64,000 bases of DNA, taken from positions 1-64,000 of the forward strand of contig JAFYVB010000036.1 of NCBI GenBank assembly GCA_017549335.1. Direction: 5' to 3'. Source of the DNA: Clostridia bacterium (GTDB lineage: Bacteria; Bacillota; Clostridia; Christensenellales; Aristaeellaceae). A program made the position numbers and the translations under genes. Below, piece after piece: positions 22,820-32,105 of the stretch. The notes below the pieces were generated by a model, which ran no database searches, was not told where the DNA came from, and saw only the letters and a list, made by a program, of their open reading frames with translations. Position 1 is the first letter of the stretch. Each line of letters starts with the position of its first letter.

Positions 22820-24339
22820 TCAATTACCAGGCGCTTAAGAGTGGAACGGACGTCCGCGGCTGCGCTCTGGGCTCCAAAGCTGTGCTTACGAACGAGGTGG
22901 CGCTGTGCATCGGCGGAGCGTTCATCACCTGGCTCAGCGATAAAACGGGCAAGCATCCTTCGCAGCTGACGGTAGCTATCGGCCGTGACTCCCGCCTTTC
23001 CGGGCCTTCCCTGCTGGCGGCCTGTGCCGAGGGCATGGCGCGCAGCGGTGCAAAGGTATGGGACTTTGGTATGTGCACCACGCCGGCGATGTATATGTCG
23101 CTTCTGACGGAGGGTTTCAAGTCGGATGCATCTGTGATGGTGACGGCTTCCCATCATCCCAGCGACAGAAACGGCCTGAAATTCTTCCTGCCCGAAGGCG
23201 GCATTTCTTCCACTGATCTGAGCATGATTCTCTCCATCGCAGGCAGCACTGCGCCTGTGGCAAAAGAACATAATAACATCGAAAAGCGGGAGTTCCTCCC
23301 TGTTTACAAACAGCAGCTCATTGACCGCATCCGCAAGGGTCTGGATACCGACATTGCCTGTCCTTTGCTGGGACTGCATGTGGTGGTGGACGCCGGTAAC
23401 GGCGCGGGCGGCTTCTATGAAGAGATGCTCCGTGAGCTGGGCGCGTGGACGGAGGGCAGCCAGTTCCTGGAGCCTGACGGAAACTTCCCCAACCATATTC
23501 CCAATCCCGAAAATAAAGAGGCCATGGCTTCGATATCCGCAGCGGTGACCAAAGTAGGCGCTGACCTGGGTCTGATCTTTGATACCGACTGCGACCGCGC
23601 TGCCATTGTGGACCGCACGGGCCGCGAGATCAACCGCAATCGTCTGATCGCGCTGATCTCCGCCGTTCTTCTGGATAAGAAGCCGGGCGGTACCATCGTT
23701 ACGGACTCGGTTACTTCCTCCGGCCTTGCACAGTTCATTGCGGAGTGGGGCGGTGTGCATTATCGCTACAAGCGGGGATATCGCAACGTGATCGATGAGG
23801 CCATTCGCCTCAACGAAGCCGGTATCGATTGCCCGCTGGCCATTGAAACCAGCGGCCACGCAGCGCTGCGGGAGAATTATTTCCTGGATGACGGTATGTA
23901 CCTGACTACAGTTCTGCTGGTGGAGGCCATGCGCCTTAAACAGGAAGGCAAGGAGCTGTCAAGCCTTCTGGACGGTCTGCGCGAGCCTGTGGAAAGCGTG
24001 GAGCTGCGCCTTGCCATTACCGATGAAGTCAACTTCCGCGATGTGGGCCGCGCCGCCATCGAACAGGTGATGGATCACGCCTCCTTTGCCGAAGGCTGGC
24101 ATATTGCCCCGGATAACCGAGAGGGCGTGCGCATCAATTTTGACCTTGCAGACGGGCTGCAGAACGGCTGGTTCCTGCTGAGAATTTCGGTGCATGATCC
24201 TGTGCTGCCGCTGAATGCGGAAAGCGACGTTCCCGGCGGCATAAGGCTGATGCTTGAAAAGCTGCTTTCTGTGCTGGAAGGCGCAGAGAACATAGATATT
24301 ACTCCCATTCGAAATTATCTGTCCCTAAATACGAAGTAA
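22816..24339 (+). CDS. Phosphomannomutase/phosphoglucomutase family protein
   Basis: 507 residues of the alpha-D-phosphohexomutase superfamily, which moves phosphate between C1 and C6 of a hexose. Active-site serine in TASHHPSDRNGLKFF (~residue 112; most relatives have TASHNP), metal loop DTDCDRAAIV near 256-265, sugar loop ETSGHAALRENYFLDDG near 345-361. The N-terminus LKSGTDVRG is diagnostic. GGGGAGGAAA precedes the ATG. Precise sugar (mannose or glucose) not determinable. The H-H-P variant instead of H-N-P in the catalytic loop is a mild oddity. Confidence 0.9.
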   Translation: MINYQALKSGTDVRGCALGSKAVLTNEVALCIGGAFITWLSDKTGKHPSQLTVAIGRDSRLSGPSLLAACAEGMARSGAKVWDFGMCTTPAMYMSLLTEGFKSDASVMVTASHHPSDRNGLKFFLPEGGISSTDLSMILSIAGSTAPVAKEHNNIEKREFLPVYKQQLIDRIRKGLDTDIACPLLGLHVVVDAGNGAGGFYEEMLRELGAWTEGSQFLEPDGNFPNHIPNPENKEAMASISAAVTKVGADLGLIFDTDCDRAAIVDRTGREINRNRLIALISAVLLDKKPGGTIVTDSVTSSGLAQFIAEWGGVHYRYKRGYRNVIDEAIRLNEAGIDCPLAIETSGHAALRENYFLDDGMYLTTVLLVEAMRLKQEGKELSSLLDGLREPVESVELRLAITDEVNFRDVGRAAIEQVMDHASFAEGWHIAPDNREGVRINFDLADGLQNGWFLLRISVHDPVLPLNAESDVPGGIRLMLEKLLSVLEGAENIDITPIRNYLSLNTK

Positions 24340-24365
24340 GCGCGCCGCGCAAAAAAGGAGAAGAA

Positions 24366-26345
24366 ATGATGGATATCCAGCAAAAGACGATCAATACTAT
24401 CCGTACGCTTTCCGTTGATATGGTACAGAAGGCCAATTCCGGTCATCCCGGCGCGCCCATGGGTATGGCGCCCATGGCCTATGCCGTGTGGGCTGACGCC
24501 ATGAGCCACAATCCCAAGAATCCTGCCTGGCACAACCGTGACCGCTTCGTTCTTTCCAACGGTCATGCCAGCGCGCTGCTGTACTCCCTGCTGCATATGT
24601 TCGGCTACGGCCTGACCATGGACGATCTGAAGTCCTTCCGTCAGTGGGGCGCCAAGACCCCCGGTCATCCCGAATACAAGCATACTCCCGGCGTTGAAAC
24701 CACCACCGGCCCGCTGGGTCAGGGTATTGCCAATGCCGTCGGTTTCGCCATTGCCGAAACCATGCTGGCTGCCAAGTTCAACAAGCCCGGTTTCCCTGTG
24801 GTGGATCACCGCGTGTTCACCTTCTGCGGCGACGGCTGCATGATGGAAGGCGTGGCTGCCGAGGCTGCTGCGCTGGCCGGTACGCTGAAGCTGGGCAAGC
24901 TGACCATCCTGTACGATGACAACGATATCTCCATCGAAGGCAACACCGATATCGCCATGCGCGAGGACATCGGCGCCCGCTTTGCCGCCTACGGCTGGCA
25001 GGTGCTGTATGTGGAAGACGGCAACGACTGCCAGCAGATCCTCTCTGCCGTTTCCGAAGCCCGCCGCGACGACCGTCCCAGCCTGATCGTTTGCAAGACC
25101 ATCATCGGCTACGGCTGCCCCGCCAAGCAGGGCACTGCCGGCTGCCACGGTTCTCCTCTGGGCGATGAAAACGTGCTGGCTATGAAGCGCACCCTTGGCA
25201 TGCCCGAAGATACCTTCTTTGTGGATGACGAAGTGTATGCTCATATCGCCGAATGCAACCGCCGCGGCGAGCAGCGCGAAGCCGAATGGAACGACATGAT
25301 GCTCCGCTATGCGCAGGAGTATCCCGAGCTCAAGGCTGAATACGATGCGTGGATGGAAAACGAACTGCCCGAGGGCTTCTGCAAGGATGAAGAACTGTGG
25401 CAGTATGAGGGCAAGATCGCTACCCGCGCCACCTCCGGTACCATGATCAACCGCCTGGCCAAGCGTCTGCCCAACCTGGTGGGCGGCAGCGCCGACCTGG
25501 CTCCCTCCAACAACACCTACATCAAGGACGGCGGCGATTACTCCGCCGAAAACCGTGCCGGCCGCAATATGCACTTCGGCGTTCGTGAGCACGCCATGGC
25601 GGCTATCTGCAACGGTATGGCGCTGCACGGCGGTCTGCGCGTGTTCTGCGGCACCTTCTTCGTGTTCAGCGATTACATGAAGCATTCTATCCGCATGAGC
25701 GCCATCATGAAGCTGCCCGTGACCTATGTTTTGACCCATGACTCCATCGGCGTGGGCGAAGACGGCGCTACTCATGAGCCTGTCGAGCATCTGGCCGGCC
25801 TGCGCTCCATTCCCGATCTGAACGTTATCCGTCCTGCCGACGGCAAGGAAACCACCGTTGCCTGGCTGACGGCTTTGACGAGCGGCCTGCCCACCTGTCT
25901 GGTGCTGACCCGTCAGAACTTGCCCCAGTACGAAGGCGCTTGCCCCTGCACCATCAAGAAGGGCGGCTACGTGCTCTCCGATTGCGACAAGACGCCCGAC
26001 GTGCTGCTGATGGCTTCCGGTTCCGAAGTGGAGCAGATCCTCGCCGCTCAGAAGGTGCTGGCAGACGAAGGTATTGCTGCCCGCGTTATCTCCATGCCTT
26101 GCATGGAACAGTTCCTCAAGCAGGATAAGGAATATCAGGAAAGCGTCATTCCTTCCGCCGTGCGTGCCCGCGTGGCCATGGAAGCCGGCGCCACCATGCC
26201 CTGGTATCGCTTCACCGGCCTTGACGGCGAAGTGATCGGTATCGATCATTTCGGTGCTTCCGCTCCTGCCGCCATCCTCTTTAAGGAATATGGCTTCACC
26301 GTAGAAAACGTTGTTGAAACTGCCAAGCGCGTGCTGGGCAAGTAA
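24366..26345 (+). CDS. tkt: Transketolase
   Basis: Thiamine-diphosphate enzyme that moves two-carbon units in the non-oxidative pentose phosphate pathway. 659 residues, full length. Seen: GHPGAPMGMAPMAY near the start, the ThDP/Mg motif GDGCMMEG with downstream ILYDDNDISIEG (~150-182), the Pyr domain VGGSADLAPSNNTYIK and GVREHAMAAICNGMALHGG, and C-terminal HFGASAPAAIL. Lies 26 bp after the mutase with its own AAAGGAG site. Codon use is very strongly biased to C/G-ending codons, typical of a highly expressed gene. Confidence 0.97.
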   Translation: MMDIQQKTINTIRTLSVDMVQKANSGHPGAPMGMAPMAYAVWADAMSHNPKNPAWHNRDRFVLSNGHASALLYSLLHMFGYGLTMDDLKSFRQWGAKTPGHPEYKHTPGVETTTGPLGQGIANAVGFAIAETMLAAKFNKPGFPVVDHRVFTFCGDGCMMEGVAAEAAALAGTLKLGKLTILYDDNDISIEGNTDIAMREDIGARFAAYGWQVLYVEDGNDCQQILSAVSEARRDDRPSLIVCKTIIGYGCPAKQGTAGCHGSPLGDENVLAMKRTLGMPEDTFFVDDEVYAHIAECNRRGEQREAEWNDMMLRYAQEYPELKAEYDAWMENELPEGFCKDEELWQYEGKIATRATSGTMINRLAKRLPNLVGGSADLAPSNNTYIKDGGDYSAENRAGRNMHFGVREHAMAAICNGMALHGGLRVFCGTFFVFSDYMKHSIRMSAIMKLPVTYVLTHDSIGVGEDGATHEPVEHLAGLRSIPDLNVIRPADGKETTVAWLTALTSGLPTCLVLTRQNLPQYEGACPCTIKKGGYVLSDCDKTPDVLLMASGSEVEQILAAQKVLADEGIAARVISMPCMEQFLKQDKEYQESVIPSAVRARVAMEAGATMPWYRFTGLDGEVIGIDHFGASAPAAILFKEYGFTVENVVETAKRVLGK

Positions 26346-26421
26346 TCGGCTTTGACAGCAAAAGCGTCCGCCTGTGTGCGGGCGCTTCTGCTGCCTGAAT
26401 AAATAACAAGGGGGAACTTCC

Positions 26422-27819
26422 TTGAACACGCCCCATATTCGCGATTATAAAGGAAAACGCATTCACATGATCGGCATCGGCGGCAGCAGTATGTCGGGCC
26501 TTGCGCAGATGCTCTTTGACAAGGGCTATGAGATCACAGGCTCGGATAACACCCACAGCCATGCCGTGGAACGCCTTGAAGCTCAGGGCATCAAGGTGTA
26601 TATCGGTCATTATGCCCAAAATGTGCCGGGTGCAGAGCTGCTGATCTATTCCGCTGCCATTCATCCCGATAATCCCGAGCGCGTGTATGCCTTTGAACAC
26701 GGCATTCCCCAGATCGAACGCGCCGTGCTGCTGGGTCAGGTAATGGAAGGCCATAAGGCCAGCGTGTGTATCAGCGGCGCTCACGGCAAGACCACCGCAT
26801 CTTCCATGCTGGCGCAGACGCTGCTTGACTGCGGGCTTGATCCCGCCGTGCATATCGGCGGCAGACTGGATGCGCTGGGCGGCGGTACCCGTATCGGCGG
26901 CGAAAATGTGTTCGTAGCCGAGGCTTGCGAGTTTGCAGGCAGCTTCCTGCATATGAAGCCTACGCTGGCGGTGGTGCTCAATATCGATGAGGATCATCTG
27001 GATTATTACGGCGATATGGCGCATATTGAAGAGGCCTTCTTCAATTTCTGTTCGCTGGTGCCCGAAAGCGGATTGGCATTGGGCTGGGGCGAGGATGAGC
27101 GCGTGAAAAAGCTGTTCGAAAAGCTTTCCTGCCGCTGCCAGACCTTCGGCTTTACCGATCAATGCGATTGGTACGCCAAGGATCTGACCTATTCCGATCA
27201 CGGTGCGCCGCAGTATACGGCAGTGTTTGAGGGGAAAGAGATTTGCAGCGTACAGCTGCGCGTGGCAGGAAAATTCAACGTGCTCAACAGCCTGTCTGCG
27301 CTGGCCTGCGCCTATGAGCTGGGCGCCGATATGCAAAAGGCAGCCGATGCGCTGAATAATTTTGCCGGCGTTCATCGCCGCTTTGAGCATACGGGCGATA
27401 TCGACGGCGTGCATATGTATCACGATTACGGTCATAATCCTGTGGAGATGCGCGGTGCGCTGTCCGTTGCCTGCGATCAGCATGCCAACCGTGTATGGGC
27501 CGTGATGCAGCCCCATACCTACAGCCGCGTCAAAACGCTGTTTGACGGGTATCTCACCTGCACGGAGCAGGCGGACATCACGCTGGTGACGGATATTTAT
27601 GCCGCCCGCGAAAAGGATCCGGGGGATATCCACAGCAGCATGATCGTGGAAGGAATGAAAAAGAACGGAATCAATGCCGTGCTTACGCCCACCTTTGACG
27701 ATACAGAAGCCTATCTGCGTGCTCACTGGCAGCCCGGCGATCTGGTGCTGACCATGGGCTGCGGCAATATCAATCTGCTGAACGAACAGATGCAGCAGCA
27801 CGGTGATACCAAAAAATAA
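26422..27819 (+). CDS. murC: UDP-N-acetylmuramate--L-alanine ligase (MurC)
   Basis: Adds L-Ala to UDP-MurNAc in peptidoglycan precursor synthesis, cytoplasmic. 465 residues: N-terminal UDP-binding GIGGSSMSGLAQML (~18-31), ATP loop SGAHGKTTASSML (~117-129), middle-domain EACEFAGSFL (~171) and NIDEDHLDYY, and C-terminal HDYGHNP and MQPHTYSR. Begins with TTG, since no ATG fits; AAGGGGG lies ~8 bases upstream. Mpl, which attaches a tripeptide, is the alternative, but the EACE-type middle domain is usual for clostridial MurC. A GC-rich hairpin without T-run lies between tkt and this gene. Confidence 0.85.
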   Translation: MNTPHIRDYKGKRIHMIGIGGSSMSGLAQMLFDKGYEITGSDNTHSHAVERLEAQGIKVYIGHYAQNVPGAELLIYSAAIHPDNPERVYAFEHGIPQIERAVLLGQVMEGHKASVCISGAHGKTTASSMLAQTLLDCGLDPAVHIGGRLDALGGGTRIGGENVFVAEACEFAGSFLHMKPTLAVVLNIDEDHLDYYGDMAHIEEAFFNFCSLVPESGLALGWGEDERVKKLFEKLSCRCQTFGFTDQCDWYAKDLTYSDHGAPQYTAVFEGKEICSVQLRVAGKFNVLNSLSALACAYELGADMQKAADALNNFAGVHRRFEHTGDIDGVHMYHDYGHNPVEMRGALSVACDQHANRVWAVMQPHTYSRVKTLFDGYLTCTEQADITLVTDIYAAREKDPGDIHSSMIVEGMKKNGINAVLTPTFDDTEAYLRAHWQPGDLVLTMGCGNINLLNEQMQQHGDTKK

Positions 27820-27826
27820 ACAAAAC

Positions 27827-27857
27827 GCCGGAAAAACATGGTTTTTCCGGCATTTTT
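27827..27857 (+). terminator. Terminator of murC
   Basis: Perfect arms GCCGGAAAAAC (27827-27837) and its complement (27841-27851), ATG loop, then ATTTTT. Also usable on the minus strand for the convergent gene. Confidence 0.88.
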
Positions 27858-27890
27858 ATGGCTTTGGATGGAAAAACGGAATATACAAGA

Positions 27891-27922
27891 ACAGGCGCAG
27901 CGGTATGATCTGCTGCGCCTGT
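27891..27922. terminator. Hairpin between murC and the glycosidase gene
   Basis: Perfect arms ACAGGCGCAGC (27891-27901) and GCTGCGCCTGT (27912-27922). A T-run follows three bases later on the plus strand; on the minus strand none is adjacent, so its role is unclear. Confidence 0.45.
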
Positions 27923-27935
27923 TGACTTTTTTCTG

Positions 27936-28829
27936 TTATTGAACTTCTTTGATCAGTACAATATCACCCAGCGGGCGGCCGTTTTTGTAAGCGGTGGAAT
28001 AGATTTCCTTTTTGTGGCTGAACCACAGCATGGAGGATTGACCGCCGTCCAGATTATAGGCTTCCTTGCAGCCGATGCTTTCCATGTAGGCGGCAAGATC
28101 TTGCAGCGTAATCCCTTTGTTCGTCTTGGCGGAATCCACCTTGCTTTGGGTCTTGCGCCCGTCTACCTGCACAAAGCAGAAATGACCGGGAGCATAATAG
28201 CCGATGGCGGAGCGGGGATTGCGGGAGCCGATCTTATCATAATTGGAATGGAATTCCTTATAGGCTTTGCCGTTCTGATTCAGCAGAGAGGGCCCAAAGA
28301 GGAAGCAGTGCCAGATTTGTTTCTTTTCCGCCTTCAGCTTATCCTGATCGATCTCGTCGGGGCGCATGGCATCCATCACGCCGTTCTTATAGACCACGAA
28401 GATATCGCGGATGCGGTTGTGGGTGGAGCGGATGATCTTGCCGTTGCCGGCTACCCAGCCCTTTTCGAAGTAAGCGCTGCTGTCGCCCGTCATGGCGAGA
28501 ACGGCGTTGTTTTTCGTGGCAAGCTCGGTGATCTTTTTATCGCTTACGCCCCATTTGTCGTAAGGGTAGGCGCGCTGGAAGTTCTCCATGCTGCGCACGT
28601 AGATATCGGCAACGTAGATATCGGAATCGTATTTGCGGATCAGCTTTATTTCAATGGAGATGTCCTGGCTTTTATAGCTGTTTTTTGTGATGATGGGTTT
28701 TTCCCCTTCAGCCAGAAATTTATCGGCATAATCAGCACTGAAATCATAGGATTTTACGTCGGTGTTATCCGCTAAAGCGATGCCGGTCATAAGGCACAAA
28801 AGCAGGATGATCGCAAACAACCGTTTCAT
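27936..28829 (-). CDS. Secreted phosphodiester glycosidase family protein (NAGPA domain)
   Basis: 297 residues from the ATG at 28829, backed by GGGAGG 7 bases upstream; the frame extends 20 residues further without support. A Sec signal peptide, MKRLFAIILLLCLMTGIALA (1-20), is followed by a mature domain with VLAMTGDSSAY, RNPRSAIGYY, FVQVDGRKTQS and EAYNLDGGQSSMLW, which is the NAGPA/DUF2233 signature. Characterised relatives hydrolyse phosphodiester-linked sugars at or outside the cell surface, including wall polymer links; the substrate here is unknown. Single-gene unit. Confidence 0.88.
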   Translation of the reverse strand: MKRLFAIILLLCLMTGIALADNTDVKSYDFSADYADKFLAEGEKPIITKNSYKSQDISIEIKLIRKYDSDIYVADIYVRSMENFQRAYPYDKWGVSDKKITELATKNNAVLAMTGDSSAYFEKGWVAGNGKIIRSTHNRIRDIFVVYKNGVMDAMRPDEIDQDKLKAEKKQIWHCFLFGPSLLNQNGKAYKEFHSNYDKIGSRNPRSAIGYYAPGHFCFVQVDGRKTQSKVDSAKTNKGITLQDLAAYMESIGCKEAYNLDGGQSSMLWFSHKKEIYSTAYKNGRPLGDIVLIKEVQ

Positions 28830-28860
28830 GACAGTTCCTCCCGATGGTTTTGACCAAATT

Positions 28861-28889
28861 ATTATATTGCTATGGTATAAAAATGTCAA
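28861..28889 (-). promoter_or_regulatory. Promoter of the phosphodiester glycosidase gene
   Basis: Minus strand: TTGACA (28889-28884), 17 bp, TATAAT (28866-28861). A perfect consensus promoter. Confidence 0.88.
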
Positions 28890-28905
28890 GAAATAGAAAT
28901 AAAGG

Positions 28906-28934
28906 TTGACAAATATGGAAACTTAACATATAAT
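28906..28934 (+). promoter_or_regulatory. Promoter of the metal-resistance operon
   Basis: TTGACA (28906-28911), 17 bp, TATAAT (28929-28934): perfect consensus, back to back with the divergent glycosidase promoter. Confidence 0.9.
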
Positions 28935-28935
28935 A

Positions 28936-28957
28936 CATTTGAACAAGTGTTCAAATG
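28936..28957. promoter_or_regulatory. ArsR/SmtB-type operator
   Basis: Perfect 9-bp arms CATTTGAAC (28936-28944) and GTTCAAATG (28949-28957) around AAGT, placed directly after the -10 box and over the transcription start. This TGAAC-type palindrome is the kind bound by metal-sensing ArsR/SmtB proteins; the regulator gene begins 19 bp downstream. Confidence 0.85.
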
Positions 28958-28975
28958 ATAATGCGAGGTAAAACA

Positions 28976-29356
28976 ATGACCGAGAAGGAAACGTTGCAGG
29001 AAAGAGATTTTTGCTGCGAATATCATCATGAACATCCCATGCTGATCGAGGACGTGCATCAGGCGCTTGCGGCTGAAGAGGAAATGCTGCGTGCAGGAGA
29101 GCTTTTCAAGGTGCTGGGAGACGGAACGCGCATCCGTATTCTCTTTGTATTGCTGGCGTCCGAAATGTGTGTGTGCGATCTGTCCGAAACGCTGAATATG
29201 ACAGTTTCTGCCGTGTCCCATCAGCTGCGCATTCTGCGCCAGGCGCATCTGGTGCGCTATCGCAAGGTGGGGAAGACGGTCTTTTACGCTTTGGCCGACG
29301 AGCACGTGAAAACGCTGCTTTCTCAGGGCATTGATCATGTACGGGAGGGAGTATAA
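28976..29356 (+). CDS. ArsR/SmtB-family metal-sensing repressor (CadC/ZntR type)
   Basis: 126 residues from the ATG at 28976 (GCGAGGT upstream; the frame opens at 28955 inside the operator). Winged helix: LFKVLGDGTRIRILFVLL, then EMCVCDLSETLNMTVSAVSHQLRILRQAHLVRYRKVGKTVFYAL. The motif MCVCDL is the alpha-3 metal site of CadC-like sensors, and the His/Cys-rich N-terminus (FCCEYHHEHP, ~13-22) could add ligands. It probably releases its operator when Cd, Zn or Pb binds, raising expression of itself and the ATPase 2 bp downstream. Confidence 0.93.
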   Translation: MTEKETLQERDFCCEYHHEHPMLIEDVHQALAAEEEMLRAGELFKVLGDGTRIRILFVLLASEMCVCDLSETLNMTVSAVSHQLRILRQAHLVRYRKVGKTVFYALADEHVKTLLSQGIDHVREGV

Positions 29357-29358
29357 CC

Positions 29359-31347
29359 ATGAGTAATCTGCACGATCATCATCAGCACGATAACGCCTGC
29401 TGCTGCGGCCATGAGCATCATCATGCACACGAGCATGAACACTGTGGCTGCGGCTGCCATCACGGACATGAGCATACCGATGGCTGCAACTGCGGACACG
29501 ATCACGGCAATATGCAAAAGAGTGAACGCAAAAATGCCATGATGCGCATTGTTTTTGCGGCTGCTTTCATGGCCGCTGCGTTTTTGTTGCCTCTTAGCGG
29601 AGCGTACCGCGCAGCCGCATTTCTGATTCCCTATCTGATCGTTGGTTTTAAAACGCTCAAACGGGCGGCCCGCGGGATTGGATCGGGCAGCATTTTTGAC
29701 GAAAGTTTTCTCATGGCGGTGGCGTCGCTGGGCGCGTTTTTCATCGGGGAATATCCCGAAGCGGTGGCAGTGATGCTCTTTAATGCGGTGGGCGAACTGT
29801 TTGAGGACAGCGCGGTACACAGAAGCCGGGATGCGATCAAAAAGCTGATGGATATCCGTCCCGATCATGCCAATGCGGAACGCGGCGGAGAGATTGTTAC
29901 GGTATCGCCTCAGGAGGTGAAGCAGGGCGAGATCGTTGTGATCCGTCCCGGTGAACGGGTTCCCCTGGACGGCGAGATCATCGAAGGCGCAACCACGCTG
30001 GATACCTCTTCGCTGACGGGAGAAGCCGTTCCGAGAAGTGCGCAGGCGGGGGAGAATATCATCAGCGGCTGCGTGAACCTCACCGGCGCAATCCGCGTTC
30101 GCGTATCGGGCAGCTATGCCCAATCCACGGTATCGCGCATTCTGGAGCTGGTGGAGGAAGCGGCCGAACGCAAGGCGAAAACAGAGAATCTCATTACTCG
30201 CTTCGCCCGGTATTATACGCCTGCCGTGTGCGCGCTGGCACTGCTTGTGTGCATTCTGCCGCCCATTTTCACAGGTGCAGCCTTTGCGGTATGGTTCAAG
30301 AGGGCGCTGGTTTTCCTTGTGATCTCCTGCCCCTGTGCGCTGGTGCTTTCGGTACCGCTGACCTTTTACGCCGGCATTGGCTGCGCGTCGAAAAACGGTA
30401 TTCTGGTCAAGGGCTCGCATATCATTGAAGCTTTGAATAAGTGCGATACCGTGGTGCTTGACAAAACGGGTACGCTGACCGAAGGCAAGTTTGCTCTGCG
30501 CAGCATCGAAACGGAATCCTTCGATAAGGATGCGCTGCTTTCTCTTGCGGCGCACGCGGAGAGCTTGTCTACGCATCCCATTGCCCGTGCGATCTGCGCG
30601 GCGTACGAGGGCAAAATCGATGCCGAAAAAGTGGATGCCGTAACCGAAACGGCAGGCTGCGGCGTGACGGCGCTTGTGGATGGCAAACAAGTCGCTGTGG
30701 GCAGCGCAAGGCTGATGAAGGCCGTTTGCGGGGAATTTGACGCATCGGGAAAGCCTGCGGGCATTTATGTGGCGGTGGACGGCAAATATGCCGGCGTTAT
30801 GGTGATCGAAGATCAGATAAAGCAAGGCGCGGCGCAGGCGATTGCCGAGTTGAAGAAGCTGCGCGTCACCCGCACGGTGATGCTGACAGGCGACAAAGAG
30901 GAAACGGCGCAGCGTGTAGCAGAGCAGGTCAAGGTAGATCAGGTACATGCACAGCTTCTGCCTCAGGATAAAGTAACGCATGTGGAGGCGCTTTTGCACC
31001 CCGAAGGCACCCTTTTGTTTGCGGGTGACGGCGTAAACGATGCGCCTGTACTGGCCCGGGCGGACATCGGCGCGGCTATGGGCGCCATGGGCTCGGATGC
31101 GGCGGTAGAGGCTGCCGATCTGGTATTGATGGATGACGATCCCCGTAAACTGCCGCTGGCGATCCGCATTGCCCGGCGAACGGTGGGCATCGCGTGGCAG
31201 AATATTGCCTTTGCCCTTGCGGTGAAAGCGATTGTCATGCTCCTTGGCACCTGCGGCTTAACGGGCATGTGGGAAGCGGTATTTGCCGACGTTGGAGTGA
31301 TGGTGCTGGCAGTGATGAATGCCGTGCGCGCCATGAAGATCAAATAA
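29359..31347 (+). CDS. Heavy-metal-transporting P1B-type ATPase (Zn/Cd/Pb exporter)
   Basis: 662 residues. The first ~55 residues are extremely rich in His and Cys (HDHHQHDNACCCGHEHHH and repeats of GHEH/CGCGC), replacing the usual folded HMA domain. Then membrane helices, SLTGEAVP (~217, actuator loop), the transport-site motif SCPCAL near residues 323-328, the phosphorylation site DKTGTLTEG near 366, HP-locus THPIA, and GDGVNDAPVLARADIG near 555. CPC plus a linked CadC-type repressor points to Zn2+/Cd2+/Pb2+ export. Starts 2 bp after the repressor stop. Confidence 0.95.
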   Translation: MSNLHDHHQHDNACCCGHEHHHAHEHEHCGCGCHHGHEHTDGCNCGHDHGNMQKSERKNAMMRIVFAAAFMAAAFLLPLSGAYRAAAFLIPYLIVGFKTLKRAARGIGSGSIFDESFLMAVASLGAFFIGEYPEAVAVMLFNAVGELFEDSAVHRSRDAIKKLMDIRPDHANAERGGEIVTVSPQEVKQGEIVVIRPGERVPLDGEIIEGATTLDTSSLTGEAVPRSAQAGENIISGCVNLTGAIRVRVSGSYAQSTVSRILELVEEAAERKAKTENLITRFARYYTPAVCALALLVCILPPIFTGAAFAVWFKRALVFLVISCPCALVLSVPLTFYAGIGCASKNGILVKGSHIIEALNKCDTVVLDKTGTLTEGKFALRSIETESFDKDALLSLAAHAESLSTHPIARAICAAYEGKIDAEKVDAVTETAGCGVTALVDGKQVAVGSARLMKAVCGEFDASGKPAGIYVAVDGKYAGVMVIEDQIKQGAAQAIAELKKLRVTRTVMLTGDKEETAQRVAEQVKVDQVHAQLLPQDKVTHVEALLHPEGTLLFAGDGVNDAPVLARADIGAAMGAMGSDAAVEAADLVLMDDDPRKLPLAIRIARRTVGIAWQNIAFALAVKAIVMLLGTCGLTGMWEAVFADVGVMVLAVMNAVRAMKIK

Positions 31348-31351
31348 AATA

Positions 31352-31378
31352 AGAGGCTGTCATTACGGCAGCCTCTTT
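31352..31378. terminator. Terminator shared by the metal ATPase and araD
   Basis: Arms 31353-31361 and 31367-31375 (one G-T pair) around ATTAC, short T-run after; the convergent araD gene stops at 31388. Confidence 0.7.
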
Positions 31379-31387
31379 GCTATTTGA

Positions 31388-32077
31388 TTATTTTTGCCCA
31401 TAATAGGCGTTCTTCCCGTGCTTGCGCTGATAGTGCTTGTCAAGCAGATAAGCGTCGGCGCTTCGAGCCTCCGGACGGATGCTCTCGGTTAAGAGCGCCA
31501 TGCGCGCAATCTCCTCCAGTACGACGGCATGGTACACGGCCTCGTCTGCATCTTTGCCCCATGCAAAAGGACCGTGGGAGGCTACCAGCATGGCGGGAAT
31601 CTCCATGGGATCGCGTTTTCCCAGCGTTTCTGTCATCACAAGCCCTGTGTTTTTCTCGTATTCACCCTCCACCTCCTGCCGGGTCAGACGGCGGGTACAG
31701 GGGATATCGCCGTGAAAATAATCGGCATGAGTGGTGCCGTAGGCGGTGATGGGCACACCGGCCTGAGCGAAAGACGTGGCATAGGTGGAATGGGTGTGCA
31801 CCACGCCGCCGATGGCCGGGCAGGCTTTGTACAGTTCAAGGTGGGTGGGCGTGTCGGAGGACGGACGCAGATCGCCTTCGATAACGTGCCCATCAAGATC
31901 CACAACGACCATGTCTTCGGGCTTTATTTTGTCATAGGAAACGCCGCTGGGCTTGATGACCACATAGCCCGTTTCACGGTGGATGGCGCTGACGTTGCCC
32001 CATGTAAACAGCACAAGTCCGTGAGCAACCAGATCCAGATTGGCTTTGCAAACAGCTTTTTTTAACACTTCAAGCAC
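31388..32077 (-). CDS. araD: L-ribulose-5-phosphate 4-epimerase
   Basis: Converts L-ribulose 5-phosphate to D-xylulose 5-phosphate, linking L-arabinose (or ascorbate-type) breakdown to the pentose phosphate pathway. 229 residues from a GTG at 32077, giving the usual ~230-residue length; GGAGG lies 10 bases upstream. The longer frame (to 32134) overlaps its own promoter and is excluded. Class II aldolase features: [18 protein letters not shown], the zinc site [16 protein letters not shown] and [12 protein letters not shown], and [10 protein letters not shown]. No other arabinose genes are adjacent. Confidence 0.94.
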   Translation of the reverse strand: MLEVLKKAVCKANLDLVAHGLVLFTWGNVSAIHRETGYVVIKPSGVSYDKIKPEDMVVVDLDGHVIEGDLRPSSDTPTHLELYKACPAIGGVVHTHSTYATSFAQAGVPITAYGTTHADYFHGDIPCTRRLTRQEVEGEYEKNTGLVMTETLGKRDPMEIPAMLVASHGPFAWGKDADEAVYHAVVLEEIARMALLTESIRPEARSADAYLLDKHYQRKHGKNAYYGQK

Positions 32078-32105
32078 GGAAAAAACACCTCCGTTCGTTA
32101 TCTGT

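Noticed and set aside
24315-26429. 704-codon open frame on the minus strand
   Set aside because: Lies entirely antisense to transketolase; arises from strong third-base bias of the real gene. No ribosome site, low-complexity His/Gly-rich translation.
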